From Nocardia sp. NBC_01327 (lineage in GTDB: Bacteria; Actinomycetota; Actinomycetes; Mycobacteriales; Mycobacteriaceae): a DNA stretch of 64,000 nucleotides. The first letter of the stretch is position 1, and every line of letters starts with the position of its first letter. Of this stretch, positions 1 to 8,035 are shown in pieces. The notes beneath the pieces are model-generated. The model did no database searches. It worked only from the letters and a program-made list of their open reading frames with translations, and was not told where the DNA came from. A program made the translations under genes and the position numbers. The stretch is taken from positions 5,952,001 to 6,016,000 of the forward strand of contig NZ_CP108383.1 in the NCBI RefSeq assembly GCF_035958815.1. Direction: 5' to 3'.

Positions 1-104
1 ACGCCTTGTCCGGAGCGGGGCAGGTGTGTGCCCTCGGGCTGTGAACGCATGGACACACTCCTCCTGGCTCGTACTACTTGTCAAAAGATTACCTCTTGTC
101 GAGT

Positions 105-131
105 CTTGCACTCTCCTGCACCGAGTGCTAT
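105..131. promoter_or_regulatory. CIRCE-like HrcA operator upstream of hsp20
   Basis: Two arms, CTTGCACTC and GAGTGCTAT, are separated by exactly nine bases. The CIRCE consensus is TTAGCACTC-N9-GAGTGCTAA, so the left arm matches 7 of 9 and the right arm 8 of 9. It lies about 76 bases before the Hsp20 start, where HrcA would repress transcription. HrcA control of heat-shock genes through CIRCE is established; its use here is inferred from the match and position. Confidence 0.7.
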
Positions 132-207
132 CTAATATCTATGCCAGATGGCAGAGGTTATCTGGTGAAGCGCCTATCGAGAATGGAGTGAGTGAGAGGT
201 GGCGACC

Positions 208-636
208 ATGCTGATGCGTACTGATCCCTTCCGTGATCTGGATCGTTTGACGCAACAGGTGTTCGGCACCGCGGCCCGACCCGCGGCGATGCCGATGGAC
301 GCCTGGCGTGAGAACGACCAGTTCCTGGTCGAGTTCGATCTGCCGGGTATCGATCCCGATTCCCTGGACCTGGATGTGGAACGCAATGTGGTGACCGTGC
401 GCGCCTCGCGTCCGGAACTGGACCCCGGCCGGTCCATGTTGGCCGCGGAACGCCCGCGTGGGGTGTTCAGCCGCCAGTTGGTGCTGGGCGAGAGTTTGGA
501 TACCGAGCAGATCCGCGCTGATTACCGCGATGGGGTGCTGCGGTTGTCGATTCCGGTGGCGGAGAAGGCCAAACCTCGCAAGATCGAGATCGCCAGACCC
601 GAACGCGAACCCGAACGCCAGGTCATCAACGCCTGA
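208..636 (+). CDS. hsp20: Hsp20/alpha-crystallin small heat-shock chaperone
   Basis: A 142-residue small heat-shock protein, the usual length for the actinobacterial Hsp18/Hsp20 family, which holds unfolded proteins in an ATP-independent way as cytoplasmic oligomers. The opening MLMRTDPFRDLDRL, the central RNVVTVRA strand, the GVLRLSIPV signature and the C-terminal I-x-I type motif (KIEI) define the alpha-crystallin fold. GAGAGG at 194-199 sits eight bases before ATG 208, which decides the start over GTG 199. The CIRCE-like operator upstream points to HrcA-controlled heat induction. No chaperone partner gene is adjacent. Confidence 0.93.
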   Translation: MLMRTDPFRDLDRLTQQVFGTAARPAAMPMDAWRENDQFLVEFDLPGIDPDSLDLDVERNVVTVRASRPELDPGRSMLAAERPRGVFSRQLVLGESLDTEQIRADYRDGVLRLSIPVAEKAKPRKIEIARPEREPERQVINA

Positions 637-653
637 ACCGTGAAAGGAAGGTG

Positions 654-785
654 ATGCCCGTCCCGAACACCACACGCACACCACCGAGGGGCGACGCCAC
701 CGGTTCTGATACCCACCTCACGCGCACAGCGGACACCCTCGCGGTCCGCGCGCACGGCCACCTGGTGGCATACCGAGTCTGGTGA
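654..785 (+). CDS. Possible 43-residue small protein downstream of hsp20
   Basis: A short frame starts at ATG 654 right after AAGGAAGGTG, a good ribosome-binding sequence, and stops with TGA at 783-785. It begins 17 bases after hsp20 and ends before the hairpin at 843-878, so it would share the hsp20 transcript. The peptide is Thr/Arg/His-rich with no motif I recognise. The ribosome-binding site is the only real support, and a chance frame is quite possible in this high-G+C DNA. Confidence 0.25.
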   Translation: MPVPNTTRTPPRGDATGSDTHLTRTADTLAVRAHGHLVAYRVW

Positions 786-842
786 CTGTTTCCGCCCTCG
801 ATGGTATCAACGCAACATCATGTCGATCCGCTCGTTCCACAC

Positions 843-878
843 GGTGGGCCCGACCGGCCGGTTCCGGCCGGGCCCACC
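843..878 (+). terminator. GC-rich hairpin, likely terminator of the hsp20 transcript
   Basis: Arms GGTGGGCCCGACCGG and CCGGCCGGGCCCACC pair with one mismatch around a six-base loop. There is no T-run after it, as is common in actinomycetes. The 637-995 interval otherwise holds only the possible small ORF at 654-785. Confidence 0.5.
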
Positions 879-995
879 CCTCGCAGATGACCACCATCGC
901 GACCGCTGGAGAGCTCGACCTGACCCACACACACCACCCCGTCCCGCCGGAAAGCATCGACACCGCCGACCTGGCCGACCGTATAGATCACCCCC

Positions 996-1318
996 ATGCC
1001 GATGACGACTTCTACTGCCTCGCTTACTGACCGCACTCTCGACCCGCATACCCGTGACCGCACCCTTGCTCGTTGGCAGCACGCCCGGGTGGCCTGGTTC
1101 GACGCCGAGAAGGGGTTCGGGTTCCTGACTCCCGGTACCGGGCCGGTCAGCAGGTCATCTACACCGCCACCGACACTCCTCGCGGGCCCGAAGCCACCCG
1201 CGTCGTGCCCTACTCGCGCACCGATACCGGCACCACACCCGCCCCGGCGCCGGTGCCTCAGGTCCGCGGCCACCGCAGCGCCCCACACCGCTGCCGCGCC
1301 CAACACCGCGCGGCCTGA
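996..1318 (+). pseudogene. Broken cold-shock-domain protein (frameshift with internal deletion)
   Basis: The frame from ATG 996 reads into VAWFDAEKGFGFLTP, the RNP-1 strand of a CspA-type nucleic-acid-binding domain (near 1088-1132), and then turns into low-complexity sequence. From about 1140 the +2 frame reads YRAGQQVIYTATDTPRGPEA, the typical end of a cold-shock domain. The middle of the domain (the DVFVHYS/RNP-2 part, about 15-20 residues) is missing. An out-of-frame deletion near 1130-1140 explains this. The N-terminal extension of about 30 residues before the domain is unusual for CspA. It is unlikely to make a functional protein unless the region is a sequencing error. Confidence 0.6.
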
Positions 1319-1343
1319 ACACCCCACCTGATCGGACAGATTC

Positions 1344-1583
1344 GTGAGCACGAGGACCTCTCGGGATACCGACCGCACGACCACTCGCCCCGACCCGGAC
1401 CGGGATCCACTGGTGGTGCGCTGGCCTGATCCCAGCCCGCTACGCCCGTGGTGGGACACCGTCATGGGCCCGGCGATGCCCGCCCCGCTCGCCGCCCAGC
1501 GGTCCCCTACGCCGTGTCATCCACGTGCGCGGAACCCGCATGTGCGCCGGCGCAGATCCGTCGGTGTGCGCACACCCCGCTGA
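1344..1583 (+). CDS. Possible 79-residue hypothetical protein
   Basis: An open frame from GTG 1344 with an Arg/Asp/Pro-rich sequence and a tryptophan-containing stretch (VVRWPDPSPLRPWWD). No family is recognised. It lies between the broken cold-shock gene and the convergent CrtC-like gene, and there is no clear ribosome-binding site. It may be a remnant or a chance frame; it is the only candidate coding content I can offer for 1319-1742. Confidence 0.2.
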   Translation: MSTRTSRDTDRTTTRPDPDRDPLVVRWPDPSPLRPWWDTVMGPAMPAPLAAQRSPTPCHPRARNPHVRRRRSVGVRTPR

Positions 1584-1603
1584 CCCCTACCTCGCTCGCA
1601 AGA

Positions 1604-1644
1604 GACGTTCGCGCAGCTCGGCGACGCGGTACGATGCGAACGTC
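1604..1644. other. Inverted repeat between cold-shock remnant and CrtC-like gene
   Basis: GACGTTCGC (1604-1612) and GCGAACGTC (1636-1644) form a perfect nine-base stem with a 23-base loop. It lies about 100 bases past the stop of the leftward CrtC-like gene, so it could end that transcript, but the long loop makes this uncertain. Confidence 0.3.
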
Positions 1645-1742
1645 GTATCTGGTTGCCGCACAACACCTCACGAAGAGTGGACAACGGCCAGGCCTGTCTT
1701 TACCGGCCATCCGCCGTGCGCTCGGGATCTGGCGGGGCGCAA

Positions 1743-2867
1743 TCACTTGCCGAAGAACATCAGTTCCCAGACCGCGGTCGGGCTCGAATACTCCTCGACG
1801 ACATTGCCGCCACGGAAGACGCGCACCGTGGCCTCACCCGTGAAGCGGTGGTAGGCGCCGTCGAAACCGGTCAGCCGGGACACGACCCCGCGCGCGAACG
1901 AGTTCGGGATGATCTTGTCGAGGAACTTCGCGACCAGCAGATTCTTCTTGCGCCACAGGGTGATTTCGTATCGCAGGTCGTCATCGGGCACCTCGTACTC
2001 GAACAGGAGCCGGTCGCTGATCGGTTTGGGACTATCCGGTCCGACCCGTGGATAGGTTCGGTAGACGGTGACGTTGCGTTCGTCATCGGCGACGGTATGC
2101 CCGTCGCGAGCGAGGTTGAACACGACGATGGGCACATTGTCGAATTCGGATTCGGCGATGATCTCCGCGACGATGAAGGTGAACGGGCCGATTTCGGCGC
2201 GGCCCCAATACCAGTGGTTGATGACCTTGGGCATCATCACGGTGCCCCAGTTGTGGTCGTGATAGCACGAACCGGACTCGGTGAACGTCGCCTCGGGGCT
2301 CTTCACATCGACCGTCGTCTTGCCTTGCGGCACAGCGACAACCCAGCCGAAGAACTTGTCGTCCTCGCCGAAAGCGATGATCCCGGTCTTGGGCCGCCAG
2401 CTGTTGCTGGTGCGGTCGATGCTGACCTCGATGTCGAAATCACCGTCCACAACCCGGATCTCGTAATGCTCGAGATCGCCGCGGAAGTAGTTCTCGCCGA
2501 TACGGACATCGCACGAGGTCTCGCTCGCCGACCACTTCGCGGCATCGAATTTGAACTCCCGCTCGATATGAGTGCCGTCGGGCCGGTCGATCTCGACGGT
2601 GATCATCGGGCCCATGCCCTTGAACGGGGTGTTGAAGTCCTTGGTGTAGAACACGATCACCACCGTGGAGCCGTCCGCGAGGTGACTGTCGAAGTACCAC
2701 CACTCCCAGGTCCCGGACGCGCCGCTGGTGCGCATTCCGTCCTCGGCGACCGCCGGCGCCCGGCCGTCTGTCCCGATACCGAGAGCCTGATAGTCCTCGA
2801 CGTCCGACAGCAGACCAGCCGGCAAGTCCTTGCGGGCCCGGTGGAGCGGAAATGCGGGTGCGGGCAT
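1743..2867 (-). CDS. CrtC/AttH-like lipocalin-domain protein (hydroxyneurosporene synthase family)
   Basis: A 374-residue protein with the WEWWYFDSHLADG motif near residue 54, a FTFIVAEI strand and a YHDHNWG motif in the middle. These are hallmarks of the CrtC/AttH twin-lipocalin family, whose characterised member CrtC hydrates carotenoid ends. Other members act on unrelated hydrophobic substrates, so carotenoid hydration is not established here, and no carotenoid genes are nearby. GAGGAGG five bases before ATG 2867 fixes the start. It is divergent from the TetR gene at 3026, which probably represses it in response to a lipophilic ligand. Confidence 0.75.
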   Translation of the reverse strand: MPAPAFPLHRARKDLPAGLLSDVEDYQALGIGTDGRAPAVAEDGMRTSGASGTWEWWYFDSHLADGSTVVIVFYTKDFNTPFKGMGPMITVEIDRPDGTHIEREFKFDAAKWSASETSCDVRIGENYFRGDLEHYEIRVVDGDFDIEVSIDRTSNSWRPKTGIIAFGEDDKFFGWVVAVPQGKTTVDVKSPEATFTESGSCYHDHNWGTVMMPKVINHWYWGRAEIGPFTFIVAEIIAESEFDNVPIVVFNLARDGHTVADDERNVTVYRTYPRVGPDSPKPISDRLLFEYEVPDDDLRYEITLWRKKNLLVAKFLDKIIPNSFARGVVSRLTGFDGAYHRFTGEATVRVFRGGNVVEEYSSPTAVWELMFFGK

Positions 2868-2905
2868 GACTTCCTCCTCGGGTGGGATATGCAAGACTTC
2901 CATCA

Positions 2906-2947
2906 AGAACGGTACAACTGTGTTCTATTTCAGGCAATGATGTTCTA
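2906..2947. promoter_or_regulatory. Repeats in the CrtC-like/TetR divergent promoter region
   Basis: TGTTCTA occurs twice as a direct repeat (2921-2927 and 2941-2947). AGAAC (2906-2910) pairs with GTTCT (2922-2926). Placed between two divergent starts, these are plausible binding sites for the adjacent TetR regulator. No clean single palindrome is visible, so the exact operator is uncertain. Confidence 0.35.
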
Positions 2948-3025
2948 ATTAATTGATAGCTGACATGCATGAACACCTCGACGAGGCATATGTGGAACAA
3001 CCGAGTTCCGGTCCGGAGTAGGCGA

Positions 3026-3634
3026 ATGCGCGCAACGAACAAACGAATCACTGCCGCGGCGATCACACTGTTCGCCGAGCGCGGCAGTCTGGACCTGACC
3101 ATGAGCGAGCTGGCCGAAGCAGCCCAGGTATCGCGCGGCACGCTCTACCGGAACGTCGAATCCATAGAACGGCTCTTCGATCAGGTGATCGAGGACCTCG
3201 CCACCGAATGGCTGACCCGCATCGGGGTAGCCATGGACCGCCACGGCGATTCCGATCCGGCCGCTCGCATGGCCACCGGCCTGCGCCTGGTCATACGGCT
3301 ATCGCACGAGAACCAGGCACTGGGCCGCTTCATCGTCCGATTCGGCATGACCGACAAGGCTTTACGCGAAATCCTGTCCGGCCCACCGATGTACGACGTC
3401 GAACAGGGAGTCGCCACCGGACGCTACAACCTCGGCGGCGCAACAGAATTCGGCGTCGCATCCCTCATCATCGGCACCGTGGTCAGCACCGCATGGGTCG
3501 TCCTCGAGGGCCATCAGGGCTGGCGTGAAGCCGGCTCCAGCGCCGCCGAACTGCTACTGCGAGCGCTGGGCATCGAACCTCTCGAGGCACAACAGATCGC
3601 GGCGGCCGAACTGCCCGAACTTCCGTTCCACTGA
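3026..3634 (+). CDS. TetR-family transcriptional regulator
   Basis: A 202-residue regulator with an N-terminal helix-turn-helix (ITAAAITLFAERG through MSELAEAAQVSRGTLYRNV) and a C-terminal ligand domain of normal length. The start at ATG 3026 is preceded by GGAG at seven bases; ATG 2990 and ATG 2969 are possible longer starts but would extend into the operator-like repeats. It is divergent from the CrtC-like gene, the usual layout for a local repressor, and is followed by the lipase gene in the same direction. Confidence 0.88.
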   Translation: MRATNKRITAAAITLFAERGSLDLTMSELAEAAQVSRGTLYRNVESIERLFDQVIEDLATEWLTRIGVAMDRHGDSDPAARMATGLRLVIRLSHENQALGRFIVRFGMTDKALREILSGPPMYDVEQGVATGRYNLGGATEFGVASLIIGTVVSTAWVVLEGHQGWREAGSSAAELLLRALGIEPLEAQQIAAAELPELPFH

Positions 3635-3766
3635 GCGCCACCCGTGCCGCGGGAAGCCGATTCCGGGATCTCCACACCGGGCACTACGACACCGCATCAT
3701 GTTCAGGAAGGACTGTTCGATGACTCTGGATAACCTGCGGGCGCAGGACTCTCGCCGGCGGGCGCC

Positions 3767-3792
3767 ATTCAGTGCACACTCGTACACTGAAT
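3767..3792 (+). promoter_or_regulatory. Palindromic operator overlapping a leaderless -10 box of the lipase gene
   Basis: ATTCAGTG (3767-3774) and CACTGAAT (3785-3792) are perfect arms with a ten-base spacer. The -10-like TACACT (3783-3788) lies inside the right arm and ends six bases before ATG 3795, so transcription could start at the ATG itself. A repressor bound here would block it. The adjacent TetR protein is the obvious candidate, but this is inferred. Confidence 0.5.
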
Positions 3793-3794
3793 TC

Positions 3795-5063
3795 ATGGTG
3801 GAGTCGAAACAGCGGCGAGCGGAGATCCGAGCACTCGCGCATCTCGCAGGCGATGAACTCGGCGGTGCGATCAATGGGATCGGGACCATGCACCGAGCGG
3901 TCAGCGATCATGTATTCGCGGCGGTGTCCTGGGGCATCGGCCCGGCCGCGCGTCCGGTCAAGACTGTGCACGACGCCATCACCTCGGGCGTGTACCGGGT
4001 GGTGAGCGCAGGCGCGGTCGCGGCCGGCTCAGTGGCCGAACTGACGGCAGAGCTCCCCGGACTTCCCACCCCCTCGCGCACCGTGTACGGATCGGGCCTG
4101 ATCGCCACACTCCAGGGGCTGATCGGCGACAATCTCGAGCAGGAGCGGCCGATCCTGGCCTCGCCCATGACTTTTCGCGTCAACGGGGAACCTGTCGGCC
4201 CGCGAGGCCTCGGTGCGGTGGTGGCGAATCCACGCCCGCGGATCGTGGTCTTCCTCCATGGGCTGGTGGAGACCGAGCATGCGTGGCGCCTCGGCGGGCG
4301 GCCCAGTTATGCCGAGCGACTCGACTCCGATCTCGACCGCACCACCCTGATGGTGCGATACAACAGCGGCTTGCACATCGCCGAGAACGCCCGCCAGCTC
4401 GACACACTCCTGCGGGAACTGTTCGCCCACTGGCCGGTCGAGGTGCAGGAGATCGCCCTGGTCTGCCATTCGATGGGTGGCCTGATCGCACGCGGCGCGT
4501 GCCACGAAGCGGACCGCGAACAGCAGGACTGGGTGCGCCGAGTCCGCCAGATCGTCTGCCTGGGTTCCCCGCATCTGGGCGCGCCCCTCGAACAGTTTGT
4601 CCACTACGCCTCCGCAGTCCTGGACCAACTGCCCGAGACCCGCCCGTTCGCCCGCCTGCTGCGCCGTCGCAGTGCCGGAATCCGCGATCTGCGCCAGGGC
4701 TCACTGGTGGACGAGGACTGGCAGGACCTCGACGTGGATACTCTGCGGCGCAAAGCCATTCAGGAGGTTCCGCTGCTGCCCAGCGCCGACCATTATTTCG
4801 TCACGGCATCCATCACCCGCAGTCCACGACACCCACTCGGCCGCCTCATCGGCGACGGCCTGGTCCTGCCCAGCAGCGGGTCGGGGCGAAACCGTGCCCG
4901 GCGCCTCGGATTCGACGACGCCAACGGCTTACACCTGACCGGCGCGAACCATTTCAGCCTGCTCAACCATGAGGCGGTCTACAGCGCTCTCCGGAGCTGG
5001 CTCGGCGACTGGCCCGCAGTGCCGATCACGTCGACTACGCCCTCGAGGGGCGGCGAATCATAG
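3795..5063 (+). CDS. Alpha/beta-hydrolase, lipase/esterase (PGAP1-like)
   Basis: A 422-residue serine hydrolase. The oxyanion-loop segment VVFLHGL lies near residue 153, the nucleophile elbow is CHSMGG with Ser226, and a late NHF motif (His386) fits the catalytic histidine. The long N-terminal part, SAGAVAAGSVAELTAEL, is helical and hydrophobic and may bind membrane or lipid. Two starts are possible: ATG 3795, next to a TACACT -10 box with homology-like MVESKQRRAE, and ATG 3720, with AGGAAGGA seven bases upstream. I prefer 3795 because the operator palindrome would otherwise lie inside the coding region. The substrate is probably an acyl ester. Confidence 0.82.
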   Translation: MVESKQRRAEIRALAHLAGDELGGAINGIGTMHRAVSDHVFAAVSWGIGPAARPVKTVHDAITSGVYRVVSAGAVAAGSVAELTAELPGLPTPSRTVYGSGLIATLQGLIGDNLEQERPILASPMTFRVNGEPVGPRGLGAVVANPRPRIVVFLHGLVETEHAWRLGGRPSYAERLDSDLDRTTLMVRYNSGLHIAENARQLDTLLRELFAHWPVEVQEIALVCHSMGGLIARGACHEADREQQDWVRRVRQIVCLGSPHLGAPLEQFVHYASAVLDQLPETRPFARLLRRRSAGIRDLRQGSLVDEDWQDLDVDTLRRKAIQEVPLLPSADHYFVTASITRSPRHPLGRLIGDGLVLPSSGSGRNRARRLGFDDANGLHLTGANHFSLLNHEAVYSALRSWLGDWPAVPITSTTPSRGGES

Positions 5064-5323
5064 TTTCCGTCAACGTGATCGAGCGCCGACTACGTCGAGA
5101 TCAATCCGCCGATCACCGTGACGAACTCGGACGCGCCCGCACCGAAACCCGTTGTCATATACACCGGTTGCTCCTGGAATCGATTCCCGGTGCCGCCAAG
5201 ACGCTCCAGTCCGCGCGCCGACTCCGCGACCTGATCACGGTGTGCGCCGTGTGCGGACATTCGTACACGCCGCCGGTGTGGCGCCACTCAGCGATTACTC
5301 CGCTGCCCGGTCCCGAGAATCGT

Positions 5324-5980
5324 TCACCGCAGGTCGGTGAGCGCCGCGACGATGTCGGCGACCTCGGTACGGGCGGTGTAGTCGGGCTGGATGTCGACGA
5401 AACGCACCACACGGTTCTGATCGACGATCAGGACGGTGGGGCGCGGAAGTCGGGTCGAGCCCTCGACATTGACCTGAGCCAGATCGAGGCCGATCTTGCG
5501 CTGGGCCGCCAGGACTTCGTCGGCTTGCTGGAAGTCGATACCGATCCGTGCGGCCACGCTGCTACCGGGGTCGGACAGAACGGTGAACTCCAGCCCAGCC
5601 TTGTCCGCGGTCGAGAGCGAATCATCCGGGGATTGCGGACTGATGGCCACCAGCCGAGCACCGAAATCGCTCAGTTGCGGCAATAGTTCTTGCTGGTAGG
5701 TGCGCAGCGCGAGATTGCAGTAGGGACACCAGCCGCCGCGGTAGAAGACCATCACGACGGTCCCGGTCGCCACGAGTTGGTCCAGGGTGATCGGGGTGCC
5801 GGTGGCGTCGTCGAGGGTGAAGGGCTCCAACCGCTGTCCGGCTTGGATGGCGCCGGCGGGGACTCCCTGGTCCAGGAACTCTTGGATGCTGTGGTCGAAG
5901 ACGGCGACCACGTCGGCCGGAAGACGCTCGGCCGCAACCGCCTTCAGCTGGTCGGACTGTTCGCGAATGCTGGGTGACAT
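5324..5980 (-). CDS. Peroxiredoxin-like protein, AhpC/TSA family
   Basis: A 218-residue thioredoxin-fold protein. The FYRGGWCPYCNL motif places Cys85 and Cys88 as peroxidatic and resolving residues in a CxxC arrangement, as in the PrxQ-like/AhpC-TSA group that reduces peroxides in the cytoplasm. About 50 residues precede the domain as a helical extension. GGAGAT lies six bases before the ATG. It is divergent from the TetR gene at 6087, and two matching operators lie between them, so it is probably derepressed by an oxidant or toxic ligand sensed by that TetR. Confidence 0.85.
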   Translation of the reverse strand: MSPSIREQSDQLKAVAAERLPADVVAVFDHSIQEFLDQGVPAGAIQAGQRLEPFTLDDATGTPITLDQLVATGTVVMVFYRGGWCPYCNLALRTYQQELLPQLSDFGARLVAISPQSPDDSLSTADKAGLEFTVLSDPGSSVAARIGIDFQQADEVLAAQRKIGLDLAQVNVEGSTRLPRPTVLIVDQNRVVRFVDIQPDYTARTEVADIVAALTDLR

Positions 5981-6010
5981 CGGATCTCCACATGGGTTGA
6001 TCGGATTGAC

Positions 6011-6026
6011 TGGACTGCCTAGTCCA
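6011..6026. promoter_or_regulatory. TetR operator copy 1 (TGGACT-N4-AGTCCA)
   Basis: A perfect inverted repeat, TGGACT-gcct-AGTCCA, 31 bases before the peroxiredoxin start. A second copy with the same arms lies 41 bases away, next to the TetR gene. The recurrence in a divergent promoter region is strong evidence for a shared operator. Confidence 0.8.
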
Positions 6027-6051
6027 ATAACCAGAGGACCACGCCCGGAAC

Positions 6052-6067
6052 TGGACTGTCAAGTCCA
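6052..6067. promoter_or_regulatory. TetR operator copy 2 (TGGACT-N4-AGTCCA)
   Basis: TGGACT-gtca-AGTCCA, identical in both arms to the copy at 6011-6026 and 19 bases before the TetR start. It suggests that the regulator controls its own gene as well as the peroxiredoxin gene. Confidence 0.8.
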
Positions 6068-6086
6068 CTCAGGGAATACTGGGCCG

Positions 6087-6716
6087 ATGGGAGCCTTACC
6101 GACCACCGAGCGCGGACGCCTCACCCGCCGCCGGATCGTGGCCGCCGCCCTCGAGGTCGTGGCCGAGAACGGGGCGCTCGGGGCGAGCCTGGACGAGGTC
6201 GGCGCACGCGCCCCCGCATCGCGCAGCCAGCTGTATCACTACTTCGAAGACAAGAACGACCTGCTGCGCGCGGTCGCCGAAGCCACCAACGACATGGTGC
6301 TCGACGCCCAGCACGACCTCTTCGCCGATCTCGGTACCTGGCCGGGGTTGCTGCGCTGGACCGATGCCCTTGTCGCACTCCAACATCAGCGGGAAGGAAG
6401 GGGCGGCTGTCCGATCGCCAACCTGCTCGGACAGGTCGGCGAGCGCGACGACGATATCCGCGCCGTACTGGCATCCGGTTTCGACCGCTGGGAGTCGAGC
6501 ATCCGCGCGGGGCTCGCGGCCATGTACGAATCCGGAGAGTTGCGAACGGAAACCGACGTCGCCTGGCTGGCCACCTCCACGCTGGCCAGCCTCCAAGGGG
6601 GTCTGGTCCTCGCACAGGCTCGCCGGGATCCCGCAGCGCTGCGCGGCGCCCTCGATGGCGCGCTCGCCCTCATCGGCAGCTACCGCACACATAACCACAC
6701 CGCGGCGGCGGAGTGA
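6087..6716 (+). CDS. TetR-family transcriptional regulator
   Basis: A 209-residue TetR protein: RRRIVAAALEVVAENG and SLDEVGARAPASRSQLYHYF form the helix-turn-helix. The C-terminal part has GRGGCPIANLLGQV, resembling the TetR_C domain of regulators with a conserved glycine-cysteine stretch and suggesting a redox- or electrophile-sensing member. The start ATG 6087 follows the operator pair directly. It most likely represses itself and the divergent peroxiredoxin gene. Confidence 0.9.
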   Translation: MGALPTTERGRLTRRRIVAAALEVVAENGALGASLDEVGARAPASRSQLYHYFEDKNDLLRAVAEATNDMVLDAQHDLFADLGTWPGLLRWTDALVALQHQREGRGGCPIANLLGQVGERDDDIRAVLASGFDRWESSIRAGLAAMYESGELRTETDVAWLATSTLASLQGGLVLAQARRDPAALRGALDGALALIGSYRTHNHTAAAE

Positions 6717-6914
6717 CACCCAGCCGATAGTTCCACCGCCCCAACGGAATCCATGCAATCTCCGTCGGTCATGTAAGCGACTACCCGAGGGTCATGCGGC
6801 ATATCGCCGTCGCCATCCGAGGCAGATCACTGGCAAACAAGCCGCAGGGCGCCCGACTTCCCGCTACGTGGGCGGTTCCCGGGAAACCTGACTAATCGGG
6901 CAAGATGGACACTC

Positions 6915-7511
6915 GTGACCGCCCTCCCCCCGCCGGTGTACCCGCAGCCGATGCACAACACATCGCTCGGCTGGGTGTTCGCGATGGTCGCGACCCTGCT
7001 ACTGATCGCGGTGTGCTGCCTCGGACTGCTGTGGGCCTTCGCCACTCGCAGTGATGCCCTCACCGCGCTGCTCTATGCCGGCGGCGGGCTGCTGGTCCTG
7101 GGCGTGATCTGGCTGATGCTCGCCCTCATCGGCGGAATCGCTTATCGCACATACCTACTCAGCGTGCTGGCGCCCGCGCTCATCGTGCTGACGGCGGTGC
7201 TGCTGGTCCTGCAGATTCCGCAGGACCTCGGCTGGCGAATGTCCCGGCCCGCCTTGGAGAAGGCGGCCGCCGCCTGTGCGGATACCCGCTCCGACACCCG
7301 GATCGGGCTCTACACCTTCGATTACATCCGCAAGACGCCCGAGGGCTGCACGTTCAGTCTGGCCGGTTCCGGCCTGGGCCCCGACGGCTTCGCCTACATT
7401 CCGAGCGGTGCGGCTCCCGAACTGCCCGCGACCGCCCTCGTCGGTGACCGCTACACCCCGCTCGGCGGGCCCTGGTTCACCTTCGACCACTTCATCGATC
7501 CCGCCGCCTGA
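6915..7511 (+). CDS. Membrane protein of unknown function
   Basis: A 198-residue protein with a proline-rich N-terminus and three predicted membrane helices: WVFAMVATLLLIAVCCLGLL, then ALLYAGGGLLVLGVIWLMLA, then LLSVLAPALIVLTAVLLVL. About 90 residues follow that are probably outside the membrane and contain two cysteines (AAACAD and EGCTF) able to pair. The GTG 6915 start has no strong ribosome-binding site. I do not recognise the family. It is convergent with the SnoaL-like gene 15 bases away. Confidence 0.7.
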   Translation: MTALPPPVYPQPMHNTSLGWVFAMVATLLLIAVCCLGLLWAFATRSDALTALLYAGGGLLVLGVIWLMLALIGGIAYRTYLLSVLAPALIVLTAVLLVLQIPQDLGWRMSRPALEKAAAACADTRSDTRIGLYTFDYIRKTPEGCTFSLAGSGLGPDGFAYIPSGAAPELPATALVGDRYTPLGGPWFTFDHFIDPAA

Positions 7512-7526
7512 TCGCCTCGATCGTGA

Positions 7527-7985
7527 TCAGTCGACCGTCGGCCAGTCCCAGCCCAGCTGCAGGAACATACCCAGCCGGTCACTGACCGCGCGAATCTCGG
7601 CAATCCGGCCCTCCACCAGGGTGAAGACCCAGATCTGCTCGACATCGCAGCTACGGCCGGTCGGCTCGGGCATCCGCGCATGCGCGCCGGTGTGCTTGCC
7701 GACCACCCGCAGCCGCGCCATGACCCGCCCGTCCTCACCCATCAGATCCTGGATCAGAATCCCGCCCTCACCGTCATCGGTATTGCTGAAGGCCGCCAAC
7801 TGCTGCCGGAAGCCCTCGATGGCCGCACCCGGCTCGTCGGCCTCGCCGAAGATGATCTGGTTGTGGTCGATGACCTGCGGTGACAGATAGGCGATCCAGT
7901 CCGTCGCGGTCCCGTCGATGCCCTCGTTGAGCGCGTTGATGAACGAGGTGATGGTGGCCTTGTTGTCCGCAACCGTGCTGTTCAT
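7527..7985 (-). CDS. SnoaL-like/NTF2-fold protein (ester cyclase family)
   Basis: A 152-residue cone-shaped alpha+beta barrel protein of the SnoaL-like ester cyclase type. The pattern WIAYLSPQVIDHNQIIFGEADEP near residue 30, followed by a Met-rich core strand and EQIWVFTLVEGRIAEI, fits the family, whose members cyclise or bind small hydrophobic substrates. The reaction is unknown. AGGAGATAGTC precedes the ATG. It is divergent from the membrane-protein/TetR pair at 8036-9106 across two ACTTAC/GTAAG operators, so it is probably repressed by that TetR. Confidence 0.8.
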   Translation of the reverse strand: MNSTVADNKATITSFINALNEGIDGTATDWIAYLSPQVIDHNQIIFGEADEPGAAIEGFRQQLAAFSNTDDGEGGILIQDLMGEDGRVMARLRVVGKHTGAHARMPEPTGRSCDVEQIWVFTLVEGRIAEIRAVSDRLGMFLQLGWDWPTVD

Positions 7986-8008
7986 GACTATCTCCTGCTC
8001 GATCTCAG

Positions 8009-8027
8009 ACTCTTACGTCGTAAGAGT
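8009..8027. promoter_or_regulatory. Operator copy 1, perfect 19-base palindrome
   Basis: ACTCTTACG-T-CGTAAGAGT is perfectly symmetric, 24 bases upstream of the SnoaL-like start. A second, less perfect copy follows at 8047-8065. The likely ligand is the TetR protein encoded at 8501-9106. Confidence 0.8.
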
Positions 8028-8035
8028 TCTTCGTT

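Noticed and set aside
5064..5323. Small frames between the lipase and peroxiredoxin genes
   Set aside because: Neither strand gives a ribosome-binding site plus coding-like codons, and no motif is seen; treated as intergenic.
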